Shown here: positions 1 through 12,948 of the stretch, piece by piece
Layout: each line of letters opens with the position of its first letter
Numbering within the stretch: the stretch's first letter is position 1
NCBI RefSeq assembly: GCF_027744825.2
Contig: NC_071334.1
Coordinates: forward strand, 65,982,437-66,046,436
Source of the DNA: Synchiropus splendidus
Lineage: Eukaryota > Chordata > Actinopteri > Syngnathiformes > Callionymidae
Direction of reading: 5' to 3'
DNA length: 64,000 bases
The notes under the pieces: model-generated
What the model was told of the DNA's origin: nothing
Database searches by the model: none
Seen by the model: the letters and a program-made list of their open reading frames with translations, nothing else
Translations under genes and position numbers: made by a program

Positions 1-995
1 ACTAGTTCATTCTAACAATCAAAATGTAACAGCTTGTGTTGTCTTGTTTTTCGTATTGGGAACTAGTGGGCGCACATTTGGTTTGTGTCAGTTGAGACCT
101 GTCGACACTTGTGGTCAGACGTTTTGTTTTTGTTAAAACCGTCTCAATTCATATGACTTAACTTAGGGGAAGTGTTCTCCTTGTGAGGAGGATTTTCTTT
201 AATAAACAGCGCTCCTTTTTCAGTTGACAGTGTTTCTGTTTATTTGGTTGCATGCAACCCCAAAGCAAAGTTACAGACAGACGGAGGACCGAGGATGTCA
301 CTCAATGGTTTCAACCCCCACTTCCACCAGCGCCCAAAAAATGAATAAATAAATAAAGATGAAAATAAAAGCAGTATTTTCCAAGTGAGGGAGAGAGCCA
401 AACGGCCGACACAATTGTTTTGTCGAACATCAAAAAAGGAGGAAAATAAAGCCAGAAACCTTCAAATGACTTTTTTTTTCCTCATAAACAAGAGACAAAA
501 GAGGCAATTAAATGTGGCACCAAACACAATTACAAGTGACAAGCAACCAAATCAACAAAGCAGATTGCTGAAGATGACCTTTTTCCTCAAATTAATCATT
601 TGACTCCCGTTTTGTGTGTTCACTTGTTAACCTGCAGCCCTGTTCTAATAAAGCGTGATCATTTGATAATTCTAACATGGACAACAGCAATGCAGTGAAC
701 TGCACTGAGAGTGCAGATGAGCTGGAAGTGAAGCTGGAGATGAGAAGGTACCAGCTGGAGAGAAGAGGAAAGAAGCTCAGCGGGACTAGGGGACCCGTGC
801 GGTTGAAGGGAGTTGAGGGACTGAAACAGGTCTGTGGGCTGGGTCTTTCAGGGTGACACAGATTAAACAAGGTGATGAGAAGAGCGCACGCAGGTTTCAA
901 AGGGTAGAGACAGCTGACTGGGGTGTGACAGAAGAGTGGCAGCCGAGGAGGCTCCGTAGGACGTAGCGAGTCCTGCTATAATGGATGCTTTAGAA
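1..995. other. Non-coding, nothing recognised
   Basis: No exon-like or repeat-family sequence recognised. A short AAAT-rich stretch lies near 341-358. Short reading frames here have no family signature. Confidence 0.6.
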
Positions 996-1161
996 CAGGG
1001 GTCTCAAAAGACTAAGTGGGTGCAGGCATTTGTTTCAACCAGTCACCTTTTCAGCTATCAGGTGTCTTAAGAATTGTTTGTGAGTGTGGAGCGGGCTGTT
1101 TCAGCTGCTTGGTTGCCACAAAAACCCTGCGGCCCCTTTGTGGATCAGTGTGAGATCCCTG
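996..1161. repeat. hAT-like MITE, diverged
   Basis: About 166 bp with imperfect inverted ends: it starts CAGGGGTCTCAAA and ends TGAGATCCCTG. On the minus strand the interior reads CCACAAAGGGGCCGCAGG followed by a GTTTTTGT-type stretch. This is characteristic of a widespread fish non-autonomous element that I recall as hAT-type. Related fragments occur at about 22.75 kb, 43.8 kb and 46.0 kb. The flanking 8-mers do not match well, so a target duplication cannot be confirmed. It has no coding capacity. Confidence 0.6.
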
Positions 1162-3158
1162 GTTAACAGACTGTTTCTGTGTCACAAAGCTGAGAAAAAT
1201 AATTTGAAGTGGCAGAGTTGAAGATGCTTAGGTTTTCAGTGGGACTGACTTGGCAGAAAATATTGGGAACAAGTTAGGAGGTTAGGATAGGAGCAAGAGA
1301 ACCATCAATGTCCTTCTGAGAACATGAAGAGGAACAGTGTGACAAGGACAGATGAGAAAGGTACAGTGGAAGACGTTGGAAGGAAAGCTGACTCATATTT
1401 ATTTATTATTATTATTTTTAAGTCACTCAGAGACATCTTGTAACACTTCATTGCATGTTTTGGACCCGAACATTAACCTTTTTTGAGAGCTGTTTTCTGA
1501 AATATAGCACATATAAATGAATAAGACTAACTCCCTCTCGGCTACAAGTGAACTGACAGATTTCCTTGATAAATTAATCGACTTCAAATCCAAACATCTA
1601 TATCAATTTTTGAGCCAGGATGACTGTCGCTGCACTCTTGAATATAAAACACCCGGCACAAGGCATCACCTTCTCCTAGTTATTTGAGGCAGAATTAAAT
1701 GTTCCGCCTTGCCAGTTTGCACTCACACACGACAAAATAAAATTTGCATTTTCATTTCACAGATGGAACCACAGCTCATGAACGAGAATAGACACAGACG
1801 TGGAGGTTTTCAAGGTTCCCCATGAGTGGAAAGTCGTCACAGTGGCTTTGCTCCCTGCAGTGGAAGTGGTTATTATCCAGCCACCCGCAGTTATTTGTAC
1901 CCATCGCTTGTGAAACACAAGTTCAAATGTAACTCCCTTAAAATCCAGATACGCAGGCTTAGCGGTTTTGTATCTGCCTGGTCAGTGTCACAATGTTCTT
2001 TAAGCGAAAATAGGCTTGTTTACAATGATGTCGGACTCGATCAGCCATGGTATTCTCTTGACATTTCTGCCAGAATGAGGGGCTTTCTAGAAACAAATAT
2101 AGCTTGTTTTTTGAGATAAAAAAAACACTTTTCTGAGTGCAAATCCCATTCAAAAGGGTTAAGAACATCGTGTGTTGCATCCCATCAAGTGAAGATATCC
2201 ACCGTTAAGCTCCCAGAAAATGCTGCCATCACCCACCAGGGAACTCAAGTAATTAAGGAGGGCTTCTGTCCCCACTTGCCTTCAGTAATAAGCCCCACAG
2301 CTAAGGCATGACATAATAAAGATTTAGCAGTGATGCTCCGCGCTTGTTAGCTTTGTCGTTTACACCGTATGCCAGGGATTTTGGTGCACCTTTCTGTGTC
2401 AACATTTGTTGCCAGATGGTCACTAACATATTTCTTTGTACTTGAAGTCACCCTTCTACCTTCTGGCTGCAAATGTTGCTGAATTTCAAATAAAAGTGGG
2501 CAGATTTAGGAGTGTCCATATGGCGGTGTCAGGGATACAACTGGAGCTCCTTTTTCTGTACCCATATGCATGTAAATACACACTCAGTGACAAAACTCTA
2601 GCCCTTCTGTCATGCTCAATTTTATTTTTTTTATTTCTGTCAGACTGGAGCCGTCCTCACCTGAGATGGGCAATGAACATCAGATCACTTTTTAGAACTT
2701 GGCGTCACAGTAGGATATGTGTTCCTAGAGTATTTCTTAAAATCCCTTCACAGACACAGATCAAAAACGATTCATTCTGTCACCGCTGATTTGTTTGTAT
2801 CAGAAGTTATTCTACACAGGGGTCCATGGCCCTTCAACAATCTCACTGGCTCCTGGTTGAAAAATAAGGTTTCATTAAAATAGTTGTTGAAAGGTAAAGA
2901 TTATAGAGTGAACAGTGTCATCTAGTGGCTTCTGAAAAGCAGGATGCTGTTTCATGAACCCGTCACTTATAAACACTGCACTCTAATGCAGCATATGCTT
3001 TGTCCTCTTTATTCGTAAACAAATTATCTGGACCTCCTCACAATGTGACAGATGGAAAGAGCTTCCAACAGTTATGCCTGAACACAGTCTAGAACTTAGT
3101 GAAGGCACAGTTTCAGTGACACAAATTTGAGTTGCCCTCTCAAAGTTTAGGTTCTTGA
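1162..3158. other. Non-coding, no gene recognised
   Basis: Unique-looking sequence. The stretch 2165-2350 is balanced in composition, free of simple repeats and contains AAGTAATTAAGG; it could be a conserved non-coding element, but that is only an impression. An open frame of 117 codons at 2436-2789 has no recognisable domain. A CTCF-like motif at 2914-2928 is listed separately. Confidence 0.5.
2914..2928 (-). promoter_or_regulatory. CTCF-like motif, weak
   Basis: The minus strand reads CCACTAGATGACACT. It fits the vertebrate CTCF core (CCA, two variable bases, AG, then a GGC block) except that GGC is GAC. A better match, CCACTAGATGGCACT, lies on the plus strand at 49673. Motif match only; occupancy is unknown. 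Confidence 0.25.
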
Positions 3159-3335
3159 ACGGTGTTAAGTCCATCCATCCATCCATCGTCGGCCGCTTAT
3201 CCGTTGCCAGGTCGCGGGGCAGCAGCTTCAGGAGGTAACGCTAAACGCCCTTCTCCCGAGCGACATCCACCATCTCCGACTGGGAGATCCCGAGACGCTC
3301 CCAGGCCAGCGTAGAGATGGGTTAGACGGTGTTAA
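3159..3335 (-). mobile_element. 5'-truncated Rex3/RTE-type LINE 3' end with TSD
   Basis: The insert at 3169-3325 lies on the minus strand and is the extreme 3' end of a Rex3/RTE-type non-LTR retrotransposon. Translation of the minus strand gives LAWERLGISQSEMVDVARE, a stop, then LLKLLPRDLATDKR. This resembles the C-terminus of fish Rex3-type ORFs, here broken by a premature stop. The sequence then ends in GATG-type tetramer repeats (ATCC on the plus strand, 3171-3187), the tail known for Rex3. ACGGTGTTAA is repeated perfectly on both sides (3159-3168 and 3326-3335) and reads as a 10-bp target-site duplication. It is a dead-on-arrival copy. Confidence 0.85.
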
Positions 3336-5115
<1,780 letters not shown>

Positions 5116-5825
5116 CAGTGGTACCTCGGTTGTCGACCACAATCCGTTCCAGAAGGCCGTTAGAGAAGCGAATTGTTCGAAACCTGAATCGATTTTTCCC
5201 GTTAAAATGAATGGAAAAAGAAATAATGCGTTCCAAGCCTTAAAATAGGGTTTTGTAGGAGTGAATGTAGAGTGTGTGCTGCAGGTGGCTGTTCCTCTAT
5301 GTGTGTGGCCGCTGCATGTGGGAGGGGTTGCCGAGTGAGTGACGTCTCTCCAGAAGTGAAGAGGTGCCCGGTGCGTGTCCAGCTCTGAATGTGCGCTTCT
5401 GTGCAGTTTGGCTGTGACAAAGTCATAAACCAAGTCACGCTCTGTCCCAGACTCGCCTCATCCCTGTCCCAGCTCCAGCCCACAACAGGACATCAAACCC
5501 TGGAGTGAGCGCTCCAGCACCTCCCCTGTGACACTCTACCACGGTCCAGTGCGGAGACAGGAAAGGTTTTACACCTCAATATGAAGAAAAAACACTCAGT
5601 AAATGTAGCTAACGGGACACGTCTGCATACAGAGGCTGCGTTATACACAATAACAAAGCGTGTCATGGGATCAGTCCGCACACGTTATGTTTTTTTTTCT
5701 GGCTTTTTTCAGAGGTGTTCGAGTTCTGGATTATCGTTCGAAATCCGAAGCAAAAAATCTCAAAATCTTTGTTCGAACTCTGATTTGTTTGAATTCCGGG
5801 ACATTCGAAAACCGAGGTACCACTG
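5116..5825 (-). mobile_element. Tigger-like MITE, copy 1 (710 bp)
   Basis: Inverted ends read CAGTGGTACCTCGGTT on both strands. TA precedes the left end; the right flank is not TA, so that side of the duplication has mutated. It is the same element as 27473-28178 and 37710-38443, in the opposite orientation. The CAG...TACCTCG end plus TA target resembles Tigger/pogo members of Tc1/mariner (inference from recalled ends). No transposase is present. The core at 5277-5507 is identical, base for base by eye, to 27787-28017. Two overlapping frames of 94 and about 120 codons run through it on the minus strand; neither shows a known domain. Confidence 0.85.
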
Positions 5826-8506
5826 AAAATGCATCTGTGACGTTCAGTTGAACAGTCTACCTTGGATCTAAATATATACACATTATGTTACATAAAGGGC
5901 AACAAATTACAGGCTTTAGAAAATGATGCGGCCCTCCTCGTGCTGGTGGGTCACTCAATGAAAGTGCAAATGAAATGACAGTACGGCAGGAAAAAAGAAA
6001 GGGAGAAGAGCAGGAGGAGGGGCAGTAGGCAGTAAAAGATGGTGCACACACACAGAGAAAACAACATGTTTCTCCGTGTCACGACGTGATGGACGATTCC
6101 CACAGACGAATAAATCAGAGATCGTGAAAACCTATGATGCTGAGGAGAGTATTCAGAGCAACCCTAGCTTGGGCACTGCTTGTCAGGAGAGGAGGGACGT
6201 GTTGGGAATCTGGGAGCAGATGAAAGTGAAAGTGATATGAGCGTGGCCTGATTTAGCCCACCTGATGAAAAATGGACAAAAAAGTGCTAACTTGGCATGT
6301 CCTTCTGTCTACTCTACTGCTGCTCTACTTCATTTGATTGTCTGGCTTCCACCTCTGACCTTTGTGGTACCCAATACTTTAGTTTCTGCTCCACTATCGC
6401 TATTTTTCTTGACTCAACATTGATGTGATGGAAGACTAACTTCATATATGTTAGACTTCATTTGTCATCTCGCCTTTGGTGTTTGGCCTCATGGCTATAA
6501 ATGCACTCGCCTCCTCTCCCCAACCATTTAGACTGAGAAGTGTATAAAATAAATAAATAAATAAATGAATAAAAAGTCACCACAATGATTTATATAGACG
6601 TGACACGTGAACATAGAAAGAGAGTTAATGATTTTTATCTACACTTGTTCATTCTGTCAAAGGAAAACTGCCCCCTTTATCCCATTTAGTTTTGCCTCCA
6701 GGCATCAACACCTCCATGTTGTCCTTGACAGTTGCTTATTTGGCAGGGAGACGTCAGTCCCTGCATTAACAGATTAAAGTCTTGTTTGGAACAACTGCTC
6801 CACCTTTCTGCTCAACAGAAGAGATCATTTCACTTCGTGTTTCACTGAAAAAAAAATAGCGATGGAAAAAAAAAACAGTGGGGGATGAGGGAGTGGTTGG
6901 GTGAAATCCCTTTAATAAGTAGGGTTCAGTGCTCAGTTAAAGTTAAATGGAGATTGGAATCCGAGGCGTTGCCCAGGGCAACTGTAAATCTGAAGTTCAG
7001 ATGCTCTTAAACAAAGCAAAGTGGCCTGACATTTATTTTATTGCCATCAGAAAACGGATGCGTCAGAGGAGAACCAAGTTGAAAAGCATTGTTTAAACAA
7101 GCCCATTATGAAGTGCTCTTCTCACTTCACATCCACTCCGGATGTTATAATTTTCTGGATGATGTGTCGGCACAGTAACTAAAAAAATGCAATTTTTTGG
7201 AAATGTTGACGACAGATGATTACACTTTGATGGCCTTCCTAATACAGCAGCATCCAAGAATGATGTGTGGATGAATACTAATACGAGACTTTGTAAAACA
7301 CAGCAAACATTCAATAATACAAATTGTCAGCGGCTGACTGAACGGCTAAGTTCATGAGAGGCCAACTGGCAAACACTCTGAGCTCTGTCTTCTCTGAGTG
7401 GTTCTATTTCTATTTCTATTTCTTATAATAAATACATTATGAATAGTTCCTCTACAACAATGAAGGCAATGTGAATGAAAGGACAACAAACCCAACGTAT
7501 TTTGCGTTGCTTAAAGAACAAGGTCAATAGCAGACAAGGAAATAACAGCTCTGTATTTGTGTCTCAAGCCTCCTGATGGCAATACATTCATTACTTTATG
7601 CCTGCCACAGCAGAGCGCCATTGTGGTGGTGCTGATTGCTTGGTGTTCCTTTTGTGTGAGTGTGTGTCTTCATATGTAGGGAAGAAGTGTGAGGTGACTC
7701 AGTGGGCAGCTTGCAATGATTTCACAGTAAGCCATTAGTTTTGTGTCCACGATGTATCAAATAAGAATCCCACACCTCCACCATCTCCCCCAACACACAC
7801 ACACAAACACAGGGAGCATAGTCCCCGTCCATCGCAGCTCAACGTCCTAAACAGTGATGTTTTCCTTTTGGCGGTGTGTGGGGGGATTTTCATGAGTGAT
7901 AGCGTTCACTCGGTTTGCTATGCCTCTCCTCCAGTATCACTCCATCAATATCTTTCCTGTCATTTTTTTTTCTATCCATCTTTGTCAGGCTTGATGTCTC
8001 TTTCTCTGTGTCTTCTGCCTTTGATTCATTCCCTCTTCTATCATTCTGATAAAACCTGTGATCACAATGAAGGTCATGCCATGGAAGATAAAGACGTTAG
8101 TGAAACAATAATGGCTTCCCTGTACAATATCCGTCGCTGATGAGATGAAAGATACACATACAGATAGATTAAAAACGCACGTACAATTCCTCTCATAGCT
8201 AAGACGAACAATGGACCGTGGTGAATTAGCTGGTGGCTGCACAGCATACTTTTAGTGAACCCACACTCTCTCTTTGTCCTAAGATGACTTTGATGTTTCT
8301 CTTTAAAAAGAAACATAAACAAAGAAAATAAACAAAAAAAGTGGTGATCACCCAACAATGCACATGAAATTTACATGAAACTTATATTTGTTCTCAATAA
8401 ACTAAGGCGTTTATTAAAAAAAAAAAAAAAATAAAGAAATAAATGACTAACCAAAATCAGAATAGAAAGATTTTCCCAGACTAACCACGACACAGTCCCC
8501 CCAGCG
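5826..8506. other. Non-coding, no gene recognised
   Basis: Contains an AAAT-type run at about 6547-6575, a TTTCTA run near 7405-7425, a short CA run near 7795-7812 and a poly-A run near 8416-8432. I recognise no exon or element. The many short open frames have low-complexity composition. Confidence 0.5.
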
Positions 8507-9273
8507 TGTCCTGGGTCTGGCCCTGTTCTGTCATATCCGTAACTACTTTGTCTGTTTTTACCTCTGTTCGCCCCGCATTGTTCCATGCTTTTATTTTGTT
8601 ACTCTCGGTTGCTCCTGTGTTTCCTCTTCCTTCCTTTGTTCCAGCTTCACAAGCGGCGCAGCTGGTGTTCATTTGACAATCGAGCCTCACATGGTTTTCA
8701 ACACCTCAACACCAGTTTGTGCCACCAGATGATTGCTTCGCATTCGCATGGTAAACTCTTCCAAGACTTAATCTCTCTCGCTTCGTTCCCCTGAGTTTTC
8801 TAAATTTCTCTGCGCGCTTGATTTCCTTTTCAGCCGCCTTCTTAGATCTCGTTCTTCCTCGCTCCGTTTCTGTTTCTCCTCCATTCATATAGTCGACCCG
8901 CGTGTGAGCACTTAGTCTCACCTCCTTCATTTATCGCTTATAGCAGTTGTTTCCTCGTGTGAGTTTGAGTTTTCTCCTCCACGTAGCGCTTTAAGTTATT
9001 TGGACCTTGTGAGCTTATCTCCGACCGTGTTTGTGTTCTCCTCGTTTTTATAGGCTTGATTCTAATTCGCCTCTCTTCTGTTTTCAGATTCTTCCCCAAT
9101 CCCTATGTGTAGTTCCCGGTCCGCGTTCTGGCTCCGGCGCCTTCTGTTCTCCGTACTTATTCGTCTGTCTTAAAACTCGCCATTGTTGAATAAATTCTTT
9201 AATTTACTCATTTCTGAGTTTTCTGTCGACCAGCACATACTGCACCTGGGTCCAACTTAAAGCAGACATGACA
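8507..9273 (+). mobile_element. Putative solo LTR
   Basis: A pyrimidine-rich stretch running from TGTCC to TGACA. Close to the right end it carries AATAAA-type sequence (near 9189), then GCACCTGGGTCCAAC and a terminal TGACA. This end layout matches fish Ty3/gypsy-type LTRs, which commonly run TGTCA to TGACA with a CTTGGGTCC block after the polyA signal; the recognisable LTR at 48.4 kb has the same block. No internal region adjoins it, so it would be a solo LTR. Boundaries are approximate and I found no clear target duplication. Confidence 0.5.
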
Positions 9274-10668
9274 TGTTCTTCACCAAAAAAAAAAAAAACA
9301 ACTTTGTTTTGCATCATCATAAAAAACATTATCTCCAGGAAGACTCGACGAAGTCCACTGATCTTCATGACATATAACGCTGCACTGATCCATCTCAAAC
9401 TCCATTATTAACACAATATTCTGGAACCAAAAAAACAAAAAATCCTCACACTATGTGTATATCAGCTGAAACAAAGAATATCATTTCAGATAGCCTGGAA
9501 AAGTCTTGACTGTTCTCTTGAAGTTCAACACCAACTTCAGTAATTTAACATAACATTTTTGACCATTCGATGTGGGCATCGACATGTTCAAGCATAATCA
9601 TGATTGATACACAATGTGATGAATGAAGTTATCTTCAAGTTGCTCAGGTTACTGCACGTTGGTCAGTTATTTATGAGAACATCCAATACACTATGATACA
9701 TTGTCCAATTACATCTTTATATTTATTTATTTGCATGACGACCAGTACACTTCTTTGATTCGATGGCAGAAATTATCAAAATTAAAAAGACAAATTTTGA
9801 CCATTGGCCCTTCACTTTATACCTTAATATTAGAGTGCATTTTTCTGTCTGACTGAGAAGAGAAACCATGTATTATTTCCATCATTTCCCACCATCTTGC
9901 TGAAGGGCACCGTGGCTAAGATTAACCGGCTGGAGGAACCATGTCAAGTCTAGTCATATGTTGTTTCTACCTTACCTTCTTCGAGCTTTCACTCATGTGA
10001 CACATTTTTGGATTAGACTGAAACTAGGAACTTGAAGTGTTGTTCTATGAGTTCCCACATGGAAAATAGATAAGAGGGACTGAGAGGGACTGTTTCATGT
10101 ACAGTAGTAGTATCAGATTAAATATATTCATCGGAGATCGGTCCACGATGAGAGATCTTAGTTCTTTTTGAAGTGCATGTATATTTGTTCGATCACTAAT
10201 CCACAGCGATGTAGTTACACACACACACGTACACACAATGTCCACATGTATAATTCACAGCCCATCATTACGTGATACATTATGTTTCGCCAAAGCAGGA
10301 GTCGGAATTTGCTTGAGGAGCAACATGGAAAAATACACTTGCATCCAAGAATGATAACATCAAACAGTGTATCAGTGGATTTATCTTTTCTTTTAACAAG
10401 ACACTCTGATTATAAAACAGCTTAGAGCAGATATCCACAGTAATTGGGTACCACTCTGGCCATCCAGCTCAGATGGTGTCTGCAGAGTTAATCTTTTATC
10501 CCACTGGTTCACAATCAAGGCGGCAGGGTTTAATCATTTTGCTGGGAGATATTTCCTGTCGAGATTGCTGTGAGGACAAGTTTGTTTATTTTTCTTTGTG
10601 GACTCAAAGGGCCAAAGACACAATGTGGTGTTGAAACTGAAAATAATCTGGTTTCCTTTGATATGTTG
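9274..10668. other. Non-coding, nothing recognised
   Basis: AT-rich unique-looking sequence. A poly-A run at 9286-9298 follows the putative LTR. No gene or repeat family identified. Confidence 0.5.
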
Positions 10669-11355
10669 TCGTTGTTGTGTGCGGATGACACCACCATCAT
10701 CGGGCTCATCTCAGATGGAGGTGAGTCGGCTTACAGGAGGGAGGTGGAGCGGCTGGTGTCCTGGTGCGGCCACAACAACCTGGAGCTCAACGCCCAGAAG
10801 ACAGTGGAGATGATCATAGACTTCAAGAGAGTCACAGTTTCTCTGTCCCCTCTCATGTTGGCTGGTTTACCCATTCCTATTGTAGACTCCTTCTGCTTCC
10901 TAGGAACCACCATCACTGAGGACCTCAAATGGGAGCCAACCATCAGGTCCCTCATCAGGAAGGCCCAGCGGAGAATGTTCTTCTTGAGGCAGCTACGAAA
11001 ACTACGACTGCCAACAAAGTTGCTGGTGGAGTTCTACACGGCCATCATCCAGTCCATCCTCACCTCCTCTATCACCACCTGGTACAACAGCTCCACCTCC
11101 AGGGACAAGATCAGAGTGCAGCGCATCGTACGTTCTGCTGAGAAGGTGATCGGTTGCAGCCTGCCAACTCTTCTGGACCTGTATGTCTCCAGGACCCAGA
11201 GACGTGCAGGTGGGATCAGAGCCGACCCTTCTCACCCTGGACATGGACTGTTTGTTCCTCTTCCCTCTGGCAGGAGGCTACGGTCCATCCAGACCAGAAC
11301 CTCCCGTCACAGGAACAGCTTCTTCCCCTCGGCCGTCAGACTGTTGAATTCGTGA
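10669..11355 (+). pseudogene. LINE ORF2 C-terminal fragment (reverse transcriptase)
   Basis: This would be part of the reverse transcriptase that copies LINE RNA at the target site. The open frame starts at 10570, but homology begins near residue 34. The catalytic motif reads CADDTTIIGLISDG; most relatives have F before ADD. It is followed by LELNAQKT, SFCFLGTTITEDLKW, a W-Y-N segment (TTWYNSSTSRDK), ADPSHPGHGLF, LPSGRRLRS and the family-typical end RHRNSFFPSAVRLLNS before the stop. No stop or frameshift interrupts about 225 residues. The N-terminal endonuclease and most of the RT fingers and palm are missing, so it cannot work alone. The intact frame suggests a fairly young insertion. Confidence 0.88.
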
Positions 11356-11567
11356 ACAGCCTTGTTGTTATTTTATTTATTTATTTATTTTAATTATTTA
11401 TTTATTTATTTATTTTAATTATGTGTTTATTTTATTTTATTATTTGTTTATTTTTATTTTTTTTTGTGAGCACTTCCAAAACACTTTCCTAGTTGGTGGG
11501 CTCCCCACTGACCATGGCAATAAATTAAATTCTGATTCTGATTCTGATTTTGATTCTGATTCTGATT
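10669..11567 (+). mobile_element. L2-type LINE, 3' end
   Basis: A 5'-truncated non-LTR retrotransposon. It begins inside the reverse transcriptase at the catalytic ADD motif, reads to the natural C-terminus, then has a 3' UTR rich in TTTA repeats (11370-11460). A conserved-looking CTCCCCACTGACCATGGCAA block and AATAAA follow, and it ends in an (ATTCTG)n tail at about 11530-11567. L2-clade elements end in short tandem repeats rather than poly-A, so the tail supports the assignment. Sequence left of about 10669 does not look like the family, which marks the truncation point. Confidence 0.85.
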
Positions 11568-12170
11568 TGTTGTTGAACTTACTGCTAAGATGAGAAGATC
11601 TGCCTCGTGGGCCCTGATATTACACCATATTTGCTGTTAATGTAACACTTTTACACAAGTTTAGAACATGTACACTCTTATATTAGCTCTGGGGCTAATT
11701 GGCTGCCACTCGGGTCAGACTGGTCAGACGGCTAAGCATCAGCTACACGTCTTCTCTCCATCCATGCTTTTATTGAGCGGCTGTAATCTGCCCAGGGTCA
11801 TCTGTTAGGGTCACTGACCTCACATTGCCTCAGTTGCAGCACTCCACGAATAGAATGGGGAACTGTACATTGACTGCTGTTCTTAAATGCTGAATATTGA
11901 TAAAGCTCACCAAATAATCCAAACAGAGAACTCAAGAAATTCGCCCAACGAGGAAAGGGGAAATGTCCATTACGGGGAAAAAATGATTCTGGCCATAGAC
12001 TGGAGACTGTCACTATCAACATTGAATATAACAAAAGAAAACCACAGCCATGAATTGGCTCTCACAAAAACACGCTGGAAGGAAGTCCATTTGCATGCTA
12101 ATGATACAGTAAATCTGAAAAAGAAAGGCATTGCGAAGCACGGCAGCTGAGTGGCCAGTGCCAGTTCTGG
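11568..12170. other. Non-coding, nothing recognised
   Basis: Unique-looking sequence between the LINE tail and the MITE. An open frame on the plus strand (11887-12150) shows no domain. Confidence 0.5.
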
Positions 12171-12549
12171 ACACGCATTCTCACTCTGATGGCGTAATAT
12201 GTCGATGTTGGGACAGTGGACTATAGCGACATATGTTGATGCAGAAGTCAGTCTTCAAGCACAGCACGTCGACACGCAGGACTTTCAGTTGAAGTGCATG
12301 TTGTGCCTTCCGGGGCATCTTCTGACTCTGTGAACTATATATGTAATTATGTGTGACTTGAGGTATAGCCCTTCAAAGAACTGTGTGTCAACAATGGCAC
12401 AGTCAGTACGGAGGAGAGCCATTTAATGGGCTTCATATTGCATATATACCCGCCAGGACCAGGAATGTCACATAACATTGATGTGAACATAGGACGCAAA
12501 TTCCCACTTTCCAAGGACGACATATAACACCATAGGAGTGAGAACACAT
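12171..12549. mobile_element. CCATGG-family MITE, copy A (diverged)
   Basis: The left end contains TTCTCACTCTGATGGCGTAA. The right end, read on the minus strand, contains TTCTCACTCCTATGGTGTTA. Both continue with ATATGTCG-like sequence, giving imperfect inverted ends of roughly 35-60 bp. They match the ends of clearer copies at 20.7 kb and 52.1 kb. Internal ATAGGACGCAAA also matches the family. No coding capacity. Superfamily not determined. Confidence 0.6.
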
Positions 12550-12643
12550 GTCTCGAGAGATGATTTTATGACTCAACACTTTACTCACTCACCAAGAAGA
12601 CACTGTGACTCAAACGTGATTTCATTTAAAAACAACATATACA

Positions 12644-12948
12644 GAAAACATTCAAAACAAAAGGCATGCCACTCTGAAGATTTAGCGCAAGTCTGTCTTT
12701 TACATGCCTGCGGCATCAGGATATGGCAAAAGGTGCCTTGTTTGAAAGCCTATTGTGTCAACAACCAACACAGATGTATATATATACAATATATATAGAA
12801 AACATTCAAAACAAAAGGCATGCCACTCTGAAGATTTAGCTCAAGTCTGTCTTTTACATGCCTACGGTTGCAGGATATGGCAAAAGGTGCCATGTTTAAA
12901 AGCCTATTGTGTCAACAACCAACACAGATGTATATGTATGTATATATC
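12644..12948. repeat. Tandem duplication, about 154-bp unit
   Basis: Two adjacent units (about 12644-12797 and 12798-12948) share nearly all of their sequence, for example GAAAACATTCAAAACAAAAG, GGCATGCCACTCTGAAGATT and GCCTATTGTGTCAACAACCA. Only a few substitutions are visible (GCGCAAG/GCTCAAG, GCGGCATCAGG/ACGGTTGCAGG). Each unit ends in a short AT-rich tract, which may have guided slippage or unequal exchange. Two overlapping open frames share most residues because of the duplication and look non-coding. Confidence 0.9.

Noticed and set aside
2436..2789. 117-codon open frame
   Set aside because: No family resemblance; T-rich sequence gives a Leu/Phe-rich product typical of chance frames.
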